DNA of 64,000 nucleotides, taken from positions 3,581-67,580 of the forward strand of contig BCKL01000005.1 of assembly GCA_001600635.1 (NCBI GenBank). Direction: 5' to 3'. The translations under genes and the position numbers were made by a program. Source of the DNA: Leucosporidium creatinivorum. Lineage: Eukaryota > Basidiomycota > Microbotryomycetes > Leucosporidiales > Leucosporidiaceae. The notes under the pieces are model-generated. The model searched no databases and was not told the DNA's origin. It saw only the letters and a program-made list of their open reading frames with translations. Below are positions 11,227 through 21,198 of the stretch, piece after piece; position 1 is the stretch's first letter, and every line of letters starts with the position of its first letter.

Positions 11227-13149
11227 ATGTCGACCGCTTCTACTACTCGAGTACACTCTCCTCCTTTTACCGCTGCGCCCGGCTCTCCTCCAGCTAAACG
11301 ACAGCGCCGGGAATCGCCTCCAGCTTCGATCGCCTCGTTTGAAGCCGTACAGCCCGCGCTGCCGTACGCTGATGGCTTACACCTCGCGCCGATGGTCCGC
11401 ATTGGTACTCTTCCTATGCGCCTGCTCTGTATGTCCTTCTCGCCGCTTTTTCGGCTTCATCTAGTCGGGAGCTGACCTTCGCGCTTGCTGATGAATGGTT
11501 CGTACCGCTCCAAAGCTCTCGAGTACGGCGCCTCGCTCGTCTGGGGTCCCGAGATTGTCGACAAGGCCATCATCGGCGCTGCACGAGAGGTGGATCGTGA
11601 GTCTGAGCCCCTTGCTTCCGCCTTCAGCTGACCTACAGCCCGCTGATGCGACCTACACCTAGCCCAATCCGGCGTAATCCGCTACACCAAGAATGGCCGC
11701 TCCATCTGGGAAACCCACCCCATCGAACGCTCTCGGCTCATCTTTCAGCTCGGCTCGGCCGACCCTCTGCTCGCAGTCCAGGCGGCCAAGGTGATCGAGC
11801 AGGATGTAGCGGGCGTGGGACTCAATTGTGGATGTCCCAAGAGCTTCAGCATTCAGGGTGGGATGGGCGCAGCATTGCTGAGTGAGCCGGAGAAGTTGAG
11901 CTCGGTGAGTTCTACTCGGACCCTCAGCTCGCTTCTTCACTCTGTCGTCTTCCCCGATTTGTCCACCAGCGCGATCACTAACTCCCCCCGATCTCCACAG
12001 ATCCTCACCGCCCTCTCGACCTCCCTCTCTGTCCCCGTCGACGCCAAGATCCGCCTCCTGCCTGAGCAACCTCCGACGCTCGAGCTGGTCAAGAAGATCT
12101 TGGGAACGGGCATCCAAGCTCTGACGGTACACTGTAGGACGAGGGTGAGTTCACACCTTCCGGCTCCTTGGCACCCTCGAAGGCTCGCTTCGCATCTCGA
12201 GATTTGTGCTGACTCGGCCTTCCTCCTACTCCCCACGTTCTACTCTCCGCTACTCGCCTACTGAACTTCTCCTCCACCTTAAACAGGACATGCGCTCCTC
12301 CGAGGCCGCTCTCCTTCACCGCCTGCGCGAGATTGTCGACCTCGTGAAGCTGGACGGCGGGATCGTCACCGCCGAAGGACCCGACAAGGGCAAGAGGAGG
12401 GAGGTGCCCGTTATTGCGAATGGGGACTGCTTTGGTGTGCAGGATCGGAGGAGGATTGAGGCGGTCACTGGTGCGTTTCCTGTCGTCCTGAGCTTCGTGG
12501 CGAGTACTCGGCGCTGACTGTCTCGTCGCTCCATCCCTCCCTTCCTCACCACCGCTCGTACCACACCACCTAAACCTCTCCACCCACCACAGGCGTCACC
12601 TCCATCATGATCGCCCGCGGCGCCGAAGCCAACCCTTCCTGCTTCCGCGCCCTCCCACTCTCCTCCCTCCCCGTCGCCCTCTCCCACACGCTTCCCTCCC
12701 TCGACTCTCCCGCACCCTCGACTCCCACTTCTGGCACCTCGACCCCTCAACCCCCTATAAAGGACGAAGCCTCCGCCTCCCTCCTCGAACCTCACCTCGC
12801 CGACCCCATCACCGAAGTCATTCCCTCCCTCCTCCGTCTCTCCCTCGCCACGGGCAATGCGTTCGGCAACACAAAATACATTATCAACTCGATGAACCTG
12901 GCTTCTACGCCTCCTCCTGCGCCGGGGAATAAGAGCAGGAGCAAGGAGGAGAGGAATGCCATCAAGGCGGGAATGAATAAGGCGAAGGAGTTTGAGGCTG
13001 CGGGGGCGGTGTTTGGGTTGGGGAAGGAGGATGTGGAGAGGGCAAAGGGGATGAGGTTGGAGGAGTTGGTGCCGTTGTGGGAGGAGAGGAGGAAGGTGAT
13101 TAGTGAGAAGCTGGGTGAGAAGGGAGACGAGAAGGCGGCGAGCGCTTAG
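11227..13149 (+). CDS. DUS2: tRNA-dihydrouridine(20) synthase
   Basis: Six exons splice in frame to 469 aa: 11227-11428, 11516-11596, 11663-11904, 12001-12144, 12287-12470, 12593-13149. The TIM-barrel core shows the FMN-binding start APMVRIGTLPMRLL, WGPEIVD, the active-site GLNCGCPK (catalytic cysteine), DAKIRLL and the HCRTR motif, then IANGDCF and IMIARGA. This matches Dus2/Smm1, which reduces U20 in cytoplasmic tRNA with NADPH. The N-terminal ~45 residues are a Pro/Ser-rich extension with a KRQRRE basic patch. The C-terminal helical domain is present but has a Ser/Thr/Pro insertion near residue 330. The acceptor of intron 1 is CAAAG rather than CAG. An in-frame ATG at 11191 would add 12 residues. 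Confidence 0.93.
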
Positions 13150-13608
13150 GAGTGAAGCACGAGAGCGTAGAAGTGACGCAGGAGGGCTGCAGTGCATTCG
13201 TCCTTTTGTTTTCATCTTTTCTCGCGAGAGTCGAGACAGCAATTACGAAGGTCGAGGCTGCTTCCAAAGCGACCAAGTGGAGGTGAACGCCGAACGCTCA
13301 CTTCTCTCGTCGCGTATCTCGGAAAGAAATGGGCGGCTCGTGCAGGGAAGCAGCTGCCGCTACGACCACTCTTTCATCGCTCGCCTTCTTGTTCTCCCTG
13401 CTCAGCTCCCCGTTCGGCGTTCTTTAGCCTCGCCCCGATCCCCCAAGCTCAGAGCTTCATCAGCGGTTGCGGCATGCAGCTCTTCAGAAAAGCCACGGGA
13501 CGCTTTGTTGCAGCTACCAGCGATTGTCTAATATGTGAATTTCGGTACGCGGAGTCAGCTTCCCGCCGCCGAGACGAGCGCCGAGATTCGGACGAAGCAA
13601 CTCACCAC
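13150..13608. other. Convergent 3' region of DUS2 and F1, with a 3'-UTR intron of F1
   Basis: The 3' UTRs of two convergent genes meet here. On the minus strand an intron begins at 13605, three bases after the F1 stop codon (GTGAGT donor, CTCGGCGC, GCTGAC branch site, TTAG acceptor near 13530). Open frames in this stretch are short and unsupported. Confidence 0.5.
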
Positions 13609-14916
13609 TCAATCGAACCGAACGGCGATGCCACGCTGCCGGCCAGCCTCCCGTACACTTTCGAGTTCGTCTTCCGTCCATACGCTTGCCATGTACGCTG
13701 GTAGTGTGCAGAGCTTGAGAGCCGGTGCTCGTTCGATGAACGCGACTGCTGCCTCCGCCGAGAGGGGCTGGAAGTGGTGTAGATTGTTTTTCGGGGCGCG
13801 GCCCAAAGCGTAGACAGTGATGGAGAGGGTGTGGAGGAAAGCGAGGGGTTCGAGGAGTGTGAAGACGGTGGAGACGTCGTAGCCACTGAGGCCGAGGGAG
13901 AGGGTTCGAATGTCGCGAAGGGCGGTGAGAGTGGCGGTGAGGTAGTGGGAAGGTAGTGGGCTGCCTCTGGGATCCAATCCTGAGCGTGAGGTGAACGAGA
14001 GGAGCTGAGGGGCGATGCGGGCGATTAAGGAGAGGCTGGAGGCCGTGAAGTCGGGGGCGAAGGCCATGGACGGACGTGTGGAAGTGCCCAGATCCAGGTG
14101 TCGAAGCGTGGGAGAGGCAGCAGTGACGATGGGGTTGATCGCGGAGAGTCTCTCGCTCGGGCTGTCGCAGAGAGGGATGTGTAGGCGCCGAAGGGGGAGG
14201 GGGAGGGAGAGGGCGGCCAATGTCTTGGGATCGGCTCTCCAAGGCCAAAGACGGGCGGTGGGGATTACTAGGGTCTCGAGATGCGGCCACCAGGAGATTA
14301 AGCTGTGTGCGCTACAGTCAGCAAACAGCGCAAGTCGGAACTGGCGAGCAAAGACTCACGCGCCGAACTCGGCGGTCGAAGGCTGAAAAGCCCCGCGTCG
14401 GCTATCGCAGGTGAAGTGCCGTAGCTTCGGTGAGGATAGGAAGGCCGTTGTAAGGGGTTTTCCGAAAGCCCTATCGTGCTGACCGAGCCGGACAGCCTCG
14501 TCGAAATGCATCTGGATAGCATCCAGCGAGGGGCAGAGGGCGACTAATCGAGAGACGTAGACTCCGCGTAGACTCTTAGTCGCAGCTTCCACGTTGATGT
14601 ACAGCGACTTGATCCGCTCCCTTCGTTGTAGCCCATTGACTTCATCCCACTTGAGCGATTTGGCCGCGCTGTCTGCTCGTCTCGAGTGATCCGCCGCCAG
14701 CTCGGTCCCGACGTCGGCCAGCTTCCACCAAAGGGTACAGACGCGTCCGAAACTGAGCCTCGTGCTCTGCCGAGTCCAGCCGTCGGCCTCCTCCAGCGCG
14801 AATTCGAGAATGCGCTGGAGCATCTCGACGGGCAGACCTGCTGCAGGCGAGTCTGTAGGCTGCTGAGGGCGGGCGTAGGAGGCTCCTGCGGCTAGTTGAG
14901 CTGGCTGAACTTCCAT
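13609..14916 (-). CDS. F-box protein, lineage-expanded family, copy F1 (open)
   Basis: Two exons (14916-14360, 14302-13609) give 416 aa. The N-terminus has the family mark YARPQQPTDSP followed by an F-box-like helix pair (GLPVEMLQRILEFALEE, then RVCTLWWKLA). F-box domains normally recruit substrates to SCF ubiquitin ligases through Skp1; this is inferred. The rest is leucine-rich with repeated LxxL patterns, like the irregular LRR domains of fungal F-box proteins. F1 is the most divergent of six copies in this window and is about 37 aa longer than F5 and F6. The single coding intron is in the same phase (after two bases of a codon) as in all other copies. It is head-to-head with family-X copy A. 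Confidence 0.75.
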
Positions 14917-15677
14917 CGCGAGGTGTCGGAGGTGAGAGACGAAAAGCTGAGATGAGCGTCGGAAGCCAAGAGGTGAGGGCGGCTTGGGATGAAGAGGGGG
15001 GACGAGTCGAGTGATGAGGAAGTACCCTGCCGACGTCCAGGCTCCTAGAGATGTTTGCAGCCTGATACGATACAGAAGAATCGAATGCCTACCACAGCGC
15101 AGGAACAGAGGCGAGCCGAGCCGAAAACGAACGCCGAGCAGCGCTCAGCCCGGGCTTTTCTTTGCCCTCCTTCTGCTCTTTGCTGCGGGTAGGCCAGCAC
15201 CTATCACTGCAACTGCTCGGATCTGAGAGCTACAGATCAGAGTCTCTTGACCGGTCAATCTGTAGCATCAACGGCTGTCAAACCCCGGATTCGAGACTCT
15301 TGATGTCGGCTTAGATCCCGCCGGCTTTGAGCGCCGTCCTTCAAAAAGGAACACAGTACAGGGTGCTATGTGAAGGACTCGTCCGGAGGCAATCACTCCC
15401 AACACCAGTCCCGAGCAACCTCACTCCCCAATCAGCAACTCGGCGCTCGGCGCTGGAGGAGCTGGACGGCGAAAGGTGAGAGAACACGGGAAGCGACCTC
15501 GATGCACAGCAAGGTGTCCGATTTGGATTCTGGTACCGCCAAGCGCTTGGCGACAGAACAGCATGGGCGGTTTCGTTTCGCCCTCAGGCTTCAGCGGAGC
15601 GCTCGGCGTTCGCCTCCGACTCCAGGCCGAAGCTCCGAAGTCGCCTTTCTGGAGCTCTCCCTCTCTCTCCATTGCCA
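14917..15677. promoter_or_regulatory. Divergent promoter F1 / family-X copy A, with the F-box leader
   Basis: This 761-bp region lies between the two start codons. The ~40 bp next to the F1 ATG match the leader of the other F-box copies (on the minus strand: GCTCATCTCAGCTTTTCG, then TCTCTCACCTCCGACA). The remainder holds no supported gene. Confidence 0.55.
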
Positions 15678-16911
15678 ATGGCTTCGCACGCTCACAAGCC
15701 TGGCTATGCTGAGCTACAGCATCACTTCGGGCATCTACAGCTCTGCGGTTACGAGTCCGACCTGCCGCCGCGACTCCTTCTCCACCTCCCCAAGACCCCG
15801 ACGAGCCCTTCTGACCAAGACTACCTGGATGCATTCAAAGTACGAGACGATATAGCGGACATGTTCTTGGATGGCCTCCCTCTGTTCTCAAGGGAGGAGG
15901 AGTCTCGTGACTCTCGTCGCGAGAAAGCCGAGCGCGCCAAAGCCGAACGAAGAAGCTAGTACGTCGCAGGTGATCGGTAGTGCCTTGGTCGTTGAGCTGA
16001 GGAGACCATAGCGCTGTATTGGAGCAGGGGACTCGACAGCGAGGTCTGGTGGAGAAAGGGAAGCTCTATCCAGGGTCGGTTGAAGCGCAGGTGAGGAACA
16101 CCATTGAGGGGACTGGCACTTCCTCGTCAGTTCCATTTCCAGGAGTAAGCAGAAGCTCTCCTACACTGGGGAAGAGCTGAACAAGTACTGACCGGGCCAT
16201 CATAGCTCTTCGGCAACCCGTTCTCGAGTGAGTCCAGCTTGTCCGACTTTGCCGCGAGCGCCGAGAAGCTGATCTTTGCCGTCCGTGGTGCAGACAGGAT
16301 CCTCCATGACTAAGTTACCGCTGTGGCGCTTGCCATGGCGCGAACGTTTGGCCATGAATCGCCAGAGCAAACTCCATCGTCTGGCTTGGCTTCATTCACT
16401 GGTCCGAGCCGAGCGTGGTGAGTCGGTTTCGGCGCTGTGTTTTGGTTGCTACACTGTCTCTGTTTAGCCTGTGGGACGAAGTTTAAGTGTACGTGCTCAC
16501 AGTCTGCCTGCTTGCTGGATTTCTAGGACCCCTACGTGAAAGCCCGAGTTGTTCTTGCCGCGAGGGCCTTCACCAAAGTAAGGAGGGCGGACCGCTCCCG
16601 CCAAGCGGGTCACTTAGCGCTAATCACTAACAGCATTTGTGGATCTCTCATCTTGACTGTCACCTAGGAGCATTTCAAAGATGCTTCCGCTGAGGAGTTG
16701 AATCGTCTCGGTGCTGCCAAAGATGCGAGTCCGCTCTTTGATGCAGGGGCGTAGCCAAGACTAGCTACATCTCATGCCGTCTCTTCCATTCTATTCCTTT
16801 CAGGAACCCGTCCTCCACAGCCTGGCTCACCGCCACGTCCCCAAGCTCAGCCCGAGGCAGGCTCGGCGCTCGGGGGTTTCGGAAGAGGAGCTGAGGGCAA
16901 GGTGGGCGTGA
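15678..16911 (+). pseudogene. Family X copy A, disrupted
   Basis: The gene keeps the exon pattern of copies B-E: exon 1 (15678-15958, with AFKVRDDIADMFLDG), exon 2 (16012-16144, with AVLEQGTRQRG and a GTSSSVPF end), the 22-nt exon 3 (16206-16227), then the DPYVKARVVLAARAF exon near 16530-16580 and the last exon with SLAHRHVPKLSPRQARRSG ending at 16911. In exon 4 the frame is broken: an in-frame TAA follows LHD, and a frame change is needed to reach the conserved SIVWLGF block. The intron before the last exon appears to use a GC donor (GCGAGT), which is tolerated in fungi. Two lesions in one exon while other exons stay open suggest recent loss, or sequence error. Function unknown; no known domain recognised. 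It is head-to-head with F1. Confidence 0.65.
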
Positions 16912-17437
16912 GATTGCTTGACGGTGGGAGTGGGCATCGCAGCGTGAATGTTTGATAGTGTCCTGCGAGCCGTCTGCATGAGTTGAGTACAGTTCAACAG
17001 CGAGAGAAGCGCACGAGCAGGAACGCCGAGCTGCGATCAAGTGGTGGAGCCGAGCAGCCAGAGCCTGGTCTCCACAAGCGAGACGAAGCAGAGAAAAGAT
17101 ATCAGGCTAGTAGAGATCTTCCAAGTCCCATACCTGTTTGCAGCCTCGGCAAGTCCGAAAGCGAGCTGAGCCATCGCCTCGAGAGTCGAACCTCGTTGCC
17201 AGCGCTCTCTCCGTCTCGCTCTCACTGATCCATGAGCCGCCTCAGTGAGCAAAGAGGTAGAGCAAACCTTTTCTTCCTGTGACAGCTTTACAATGTACCT
17301 TCCTGATTCTCAAGCCCGCGTCCGTTGCCCCCTCCTTCCTCCTCGCCTGTCCACCGAGCTCGAATCTTGCATCTCCTGCTGCAGCACTACACGTCAGCGA
17401 AGTCGCTGAGAGAGTTTTGAGACTCCCGGAACATACC
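16912..17437. other. Convergent 3' region of copy A and F2
   Basis: The stretch contains the 3' UTRs. On the minus strand an intron begins one base after the F2 stop codon (GTATGT donor at 17436, CGCTGAC branch site, GCTGCAG acceptor near 17381). No other coding signal was seen. Confidence 0.5.
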
Positions 17438-18656
17438 TCACGTCCATACTAGCGCAAATCCAGCTTTCTCAGCTTGATCCTCAACGAGCTTCGTTTCGGC
17501 GGCGGTCCAGAGCTCGATGAGTTGACGAGGGAGGGTCAAGCAATTCAGAGTTGGTGGGAGATGAGAGATGAACCACTCGACGTGCAGTGCAGCGCACTCG
17601 TCCGCTGAGGTAGGGACGCCGACGATGGTGAGTTGGCGAAGCTCGGCGAGTGGATGAAGCTTGAGGACGAGGTGCGCGTCCGTGATAATGGTGTAGTGGA
17701 GCTTAAATGTGTGAGCGCGCGTCATCCCTAGAAGTATACTCTTCAGCGTCGGGCTCCAGAGCCATCCATCTGGAGCCGAAAAATCCTCGACTTTGGCGAC
17801 GCGACGGAGGGGAGGACGTGAAAGCCGACAAAGCTGTCGGGCAGAGGACCACTGCCGGGAAGTCGCCTCACGATAAGGGAGAAGGGGTCTTGGAAAGGCG
17901 CGAGGTAGTGAAGAACGTCTTGGACGAGGACGAAGTCGCCCGTGATGTCGAGATGGCGAAGTAAGGCGAGGGGAGCTGACGAAAGCTTGGGTGGGTGTCG
18001 CAGTCGTGCAGTCTCGAGCGTGCCATTCACTCGTAGTGACTGTAGTTTGGCCTTGTTCGGTAGGATCCTGAGGGACTTGACGTCAGGGACGGGCAGCGAT
18101 GAGGAAGGGAGAGCGAGACGTACTCGGCGACAATCTCGCGAGAGAACTCAAAGCCGGGGTACAGCTCCAACACGCGCAGCTTTGTAGGCTTCTTCATCGC
18201 TCTCCAAAAATCCTCCTCGTGCAAGCCAAACTCGTCGGAGCGCACCGTCGGAGGAGGACTTTCGAGGTCGATGGCGAGACGCTCCACGTCAAGGCAAGCG
18301 AGAAGGAGCTCGGCTACACCGAAGTAGTTCAGATCCGCGGAAGCTTTGAGCTCGATTGCCAGCGATTTGACCTGCTCGCTGCCGNAGTCCTCGAGCTTGA
18401 GCGCGAGCTTCCCNGCNCTTCGGGTGCCCGCTACGGCGTACTCGGTAGGAGNAGGGANGGCGNNGTACCAGTGATAGCATACAGCTCCAAACGCTCTCCT
18501 CGTCTTCTGCCGCTCGAACGGGTCCCCCTCCTCCTGGGCGAGCTCGAGGACGTGTTGGAGCGTTTCTGTTGGTAGAGCAGCGACGGAAGAGTCTGTAGGC
18601 TGTTGCAGGCGGGCGTAGGTGGCGCGTGTAGTCCGCTGAGTTGGCTGAGCTTCCAT
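17438..18656 (-). pseudogene. F-box family copy F2, one frame break and undetermined bases
   Basis: Exon 1 runs 18656-18124 and exon 2 starts at 18067. It begins MEAQPTQRTT with the YARLQQPTDS mark and an F-box (ALPTETLQHVLELAQEE, VCYHWY). Seven N bases lie at 18385-18464 inside exon 1. In exon 2 the frame is correct through LPSVA, then one frame change is needed to continue in the conserved VEDFSAPDGWLW and LHYTIITDAHLVLKLH blocks, which align with F3. The protein would end LVWT like F3 and F6. With the N bases so close, the break could be an assembly artefact of collapsed paralogues rather than true decay. Unlike most copies it has no family-X partner; the upstream neighbour is the PAQR gene. 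Confidence 0.65.
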
Positions 18657-19273
18657 CACGAGCTGCCGGAGGTGAGAGACGAAAAGCCGAGATGAGCGTA
18701 GGAGAGCAAGAGCTGGGAGGGCGATTCGAGCTGAAGTGAGGGGCGAGTCGTGTGCAGAAAGGCGAGCTTGTTGAATAGGGAATCGTTCAAGACTCTCTCG
18801 ATTGTGTAAATAGGCTGCTACGAGCAGCTGCACGGTGATCAAAGCACCTGACACCGGCCGACATTCATCGCCGAGCAGCTGCCTTCCTTTCTCAGCAGTC
18901 TCGAAGGATGCCTAGTCTCGCTGTCGGCTATTCCGCAGCGTGACTCGTACTGTATGCAAGTTTGAAGGCAGACCGAGAGACTGTAGCCTTGCAGCCGGTG
19001 TCAACTACGAGCTACCTGAGCACCGACAGGTGTGGCTCAGCGCCGAGCACGAGAACTTCTGAGGCGCCCCTACCACGACGGCTGCCTGCTGCTGTGGATT
19101 GCTCCGAGCACGTGTTGCTCTGCTGCAGCGCGAGGAGGAGGGACAGAATGTTATCCGCGGACTCTTGCACAGGAGCAGAGGCAACGCATGGCGCTGAGCC
19201 CGGCTTGACTTCTCGCCGCCTTCTCTTCCTTTCGCATCTGGCTACAAGTTCTCAAAACTCAGCCCAGCTTCTT
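18657..19273. promoter_or_regulatory. Divergent promoter F2 / PAQR gene, with the F-box leader
   Basis: The ~100 bp next to the F2 ATG are nearly identical to those next to F3 (25126-25225). The rest should hold the PAQR promoter. The PAQR frame is open upstream to 18962 but lacks protein-like character, so the start at 19274 was preferred. Confidence 0.5.
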
Positions 19274-20751
19274 ATGCACACTCTCACCACATCCTTGGAC
19301 CTCCAGGAGCCCTGCAGGCAGCGCACCCATAGCGGCGGAGAGAGACCGGCTCTCGGGCGCCGGGCTCAAGTCTTCGCCGCACCTGGGGTGGAGGACGTCG
19401 CCGCCGCAAACAAGACGCCGCCGCCTCGATATGCAAAGTTTGAGGAGGAAGACGTTGTACACTCGGCGCTGGGTTGGATCGCGGAGAAGCTGGAGCAACG
19501 GGAAGAGAAGCTCGAGGAGGTCGTCGACGAAGGAGCGAGGCTGTGGGCTGCAGCAGTGGAACGTGGGAGGCAGGGTATCTTGCTGTGTCACGACGAGCTC
19601 CCTTACGAGTGGCGCAGCAACAAGTACATCGAAGAAGGATACCGATTCCTGGAGCATCACGACCCGCGGCTGCTCTTCTCGGCGCTGCAATGGCACAACG
19701 AGGTGAGGTTTTCCGACACCGCGCACGGCACCTAGCTGCGCGTTACCAATCGCTTTAACGTGCTACAGACTCTCAACATCTGGTCTCATTTCCTCGGCTT
19801 TCTCTCGGTCCTCTACGTCGCCCTCTTCCATCTCCCTTCCTCAACCTCATCCATCTTCCCCACCCGCGCCGACCAAGCCATCGCTGGACTTTTCCTCTTC
19901 TTCTCTGCCCAGTGCATGATCGCCAGCGCTATCTACCACCTGCTCAACGGCTGTTCGACAAGGGCGGTTCGGCTCTCGGCGACGTGCGCCGACTTCTGCG
20001 GCATCAGCGGGCTCATCGCTGCTAGTGTGCTCAGTGCTGAGGTGTGTTTGGACGGATCAGAACACGCCCAAAGCCCGATCTGACCCCTTCTCGCAGTTCT
20101 ACGGCATGGTGTGTTACTCTCGGCTTCGCCTCTTCTACATGTCCTTCACAGCCATCATGGGTCTCATCGGCTTGGTCATTCCATGGGTATGTCTGCGTTC
20201 TTTCCAGTTCCCTGGGCCCCTTGCTGATCGCTCTGCACTCCTCACAGCAACCCTGGTTCGCCAAGCCCGAGAACCGAGTGTGGAGGATCAACTTCTTCCT
20301 CCTCACCATCTTCACCTCGTTCATGTTCATTTTTCATCTCTCCTCCATACACGGTCTCGGTCGCACGCTCGCTTGGTTTTTCGGTCGGCCGCCTCGCTTT
20401 CTTCTGTCCCTCGGCGCCGAGCTAACCTCTCGCTTTCAGTCCCCACCGGCCCCTCCCTTCTCGCTTTCGCCACAGGCCTCAGCTTCTACGCCAAGAAGTT
20501 CCCCGAGCGGATCTCTCCAGGACGCTACGACATGATCGGCCACTCTCATCAGCTTTGGCATGGTGAGTGGAGTGACCGTGAAGCGCCGAGCTCGGCTCAT
20601 GGAGAGGAGGACGCTTTTGGTGGGCTGAGCTGACGCTGTGACGTATCACACAGTCGCTATAGTCGCTGGAATGTGGCTCTATTGGCGCGCGATTCGCATC
20701 TGGGCGACCGCTGCCTCGCAAGGATTGGATCTGAGCTGCGCGCCGAGGTAG
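19274..20751 (+). CDS. PAQR / hemolysin-III family seven-helix membrane protein (Izh/AdipoR-like)
   Basis: Six exons splice in frame to 382 aa: 19274-19702, 19769-20041, 20097-20186, 20248-20383, 20440-20562, 20654-20751. After a ~100-aa cytosolic N-terminus come the family hallmarks: LPYEWRSNKYIEEGYR, the WHNETLNIWSH motif just before helix 1, SAIYHL in helix 3, the PERISPGRYD loop and GHSHQLWH before helix 7. The His residues of these motifs bind zinc in AdipoR/Izh proteins. Yeast Izh proteins affect zinc and sterol homeostasis; a similar role is inferred. The N-terminal extension resembles Izh3 more than Izh1. The donor of intron 4 is ambiguous (20354 or 20384, both in phase); the longer exon was chosen because it keeps an AWFF element aligned with GWFF of AdipoR1. 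Confidence 0.87.
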
Positions 20752-21198
20752 ATTTCGGCGAGGGATTAGAAGGGCTGGGGATGTAGCTAGGCTGGAAGAC
20801 GGTAGAGTAGCTATGAAGAAGTCTAATCTCGGTCTCTTTCTGTATCAGCTGTCAGCGCAGCGCTGAACGGAGCGAGCTGCAGCGAAAGTCGGGGTTGTCC
20901 AGCCCGCCATCGCCGAGCGCTGCTTCCGGCCGGGTCGGAGGGCGAGTGAATAGAGGCTGGTGAAAGACTTACGTGCTCGAGAATCTCTATCAAACGACGT
21001 TGGAGCGCTACAGATTTCGACTCGCAATTTTGAAACGTCCGTGCACCTTTGCCCGCTCCCCGGCCGAACTCGAGCTCGAGCTCGGTCCCCTCTGTTGACT
21101 TCCTGCCACATTCTCGTCACATCTCTCGACTGACCGGACATCGGGGGAGGCTACAGCAGAGCTATACGAAGCTCGACAGCTCGATTCTGCACCTCGAC
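20752..21198. promoter_or_regulatory. Spacer upstream of the 622-aa gene
   Basis: This 447-bp spacer lies between two plus-strand genes. The last ~150 bp before 21199 are rich in CT and CTACAG/GCTACAG words. No gene is supported. Confidence 0.45.

Noticed and set aside
18962-19273. N-terminal extension of the PAQR protein in the same open frame
   Set aside because: The extra 104 codons lack protein-like character and the start at 19274 gives a normal family N-terminus.
20354-20439. Earlier splice donor in the PAQR gene at 20354
   Set aside because: It is in phase, but it would remove the AWFF segment that aligns with AdipoR1; left as an alternative in the annotation.
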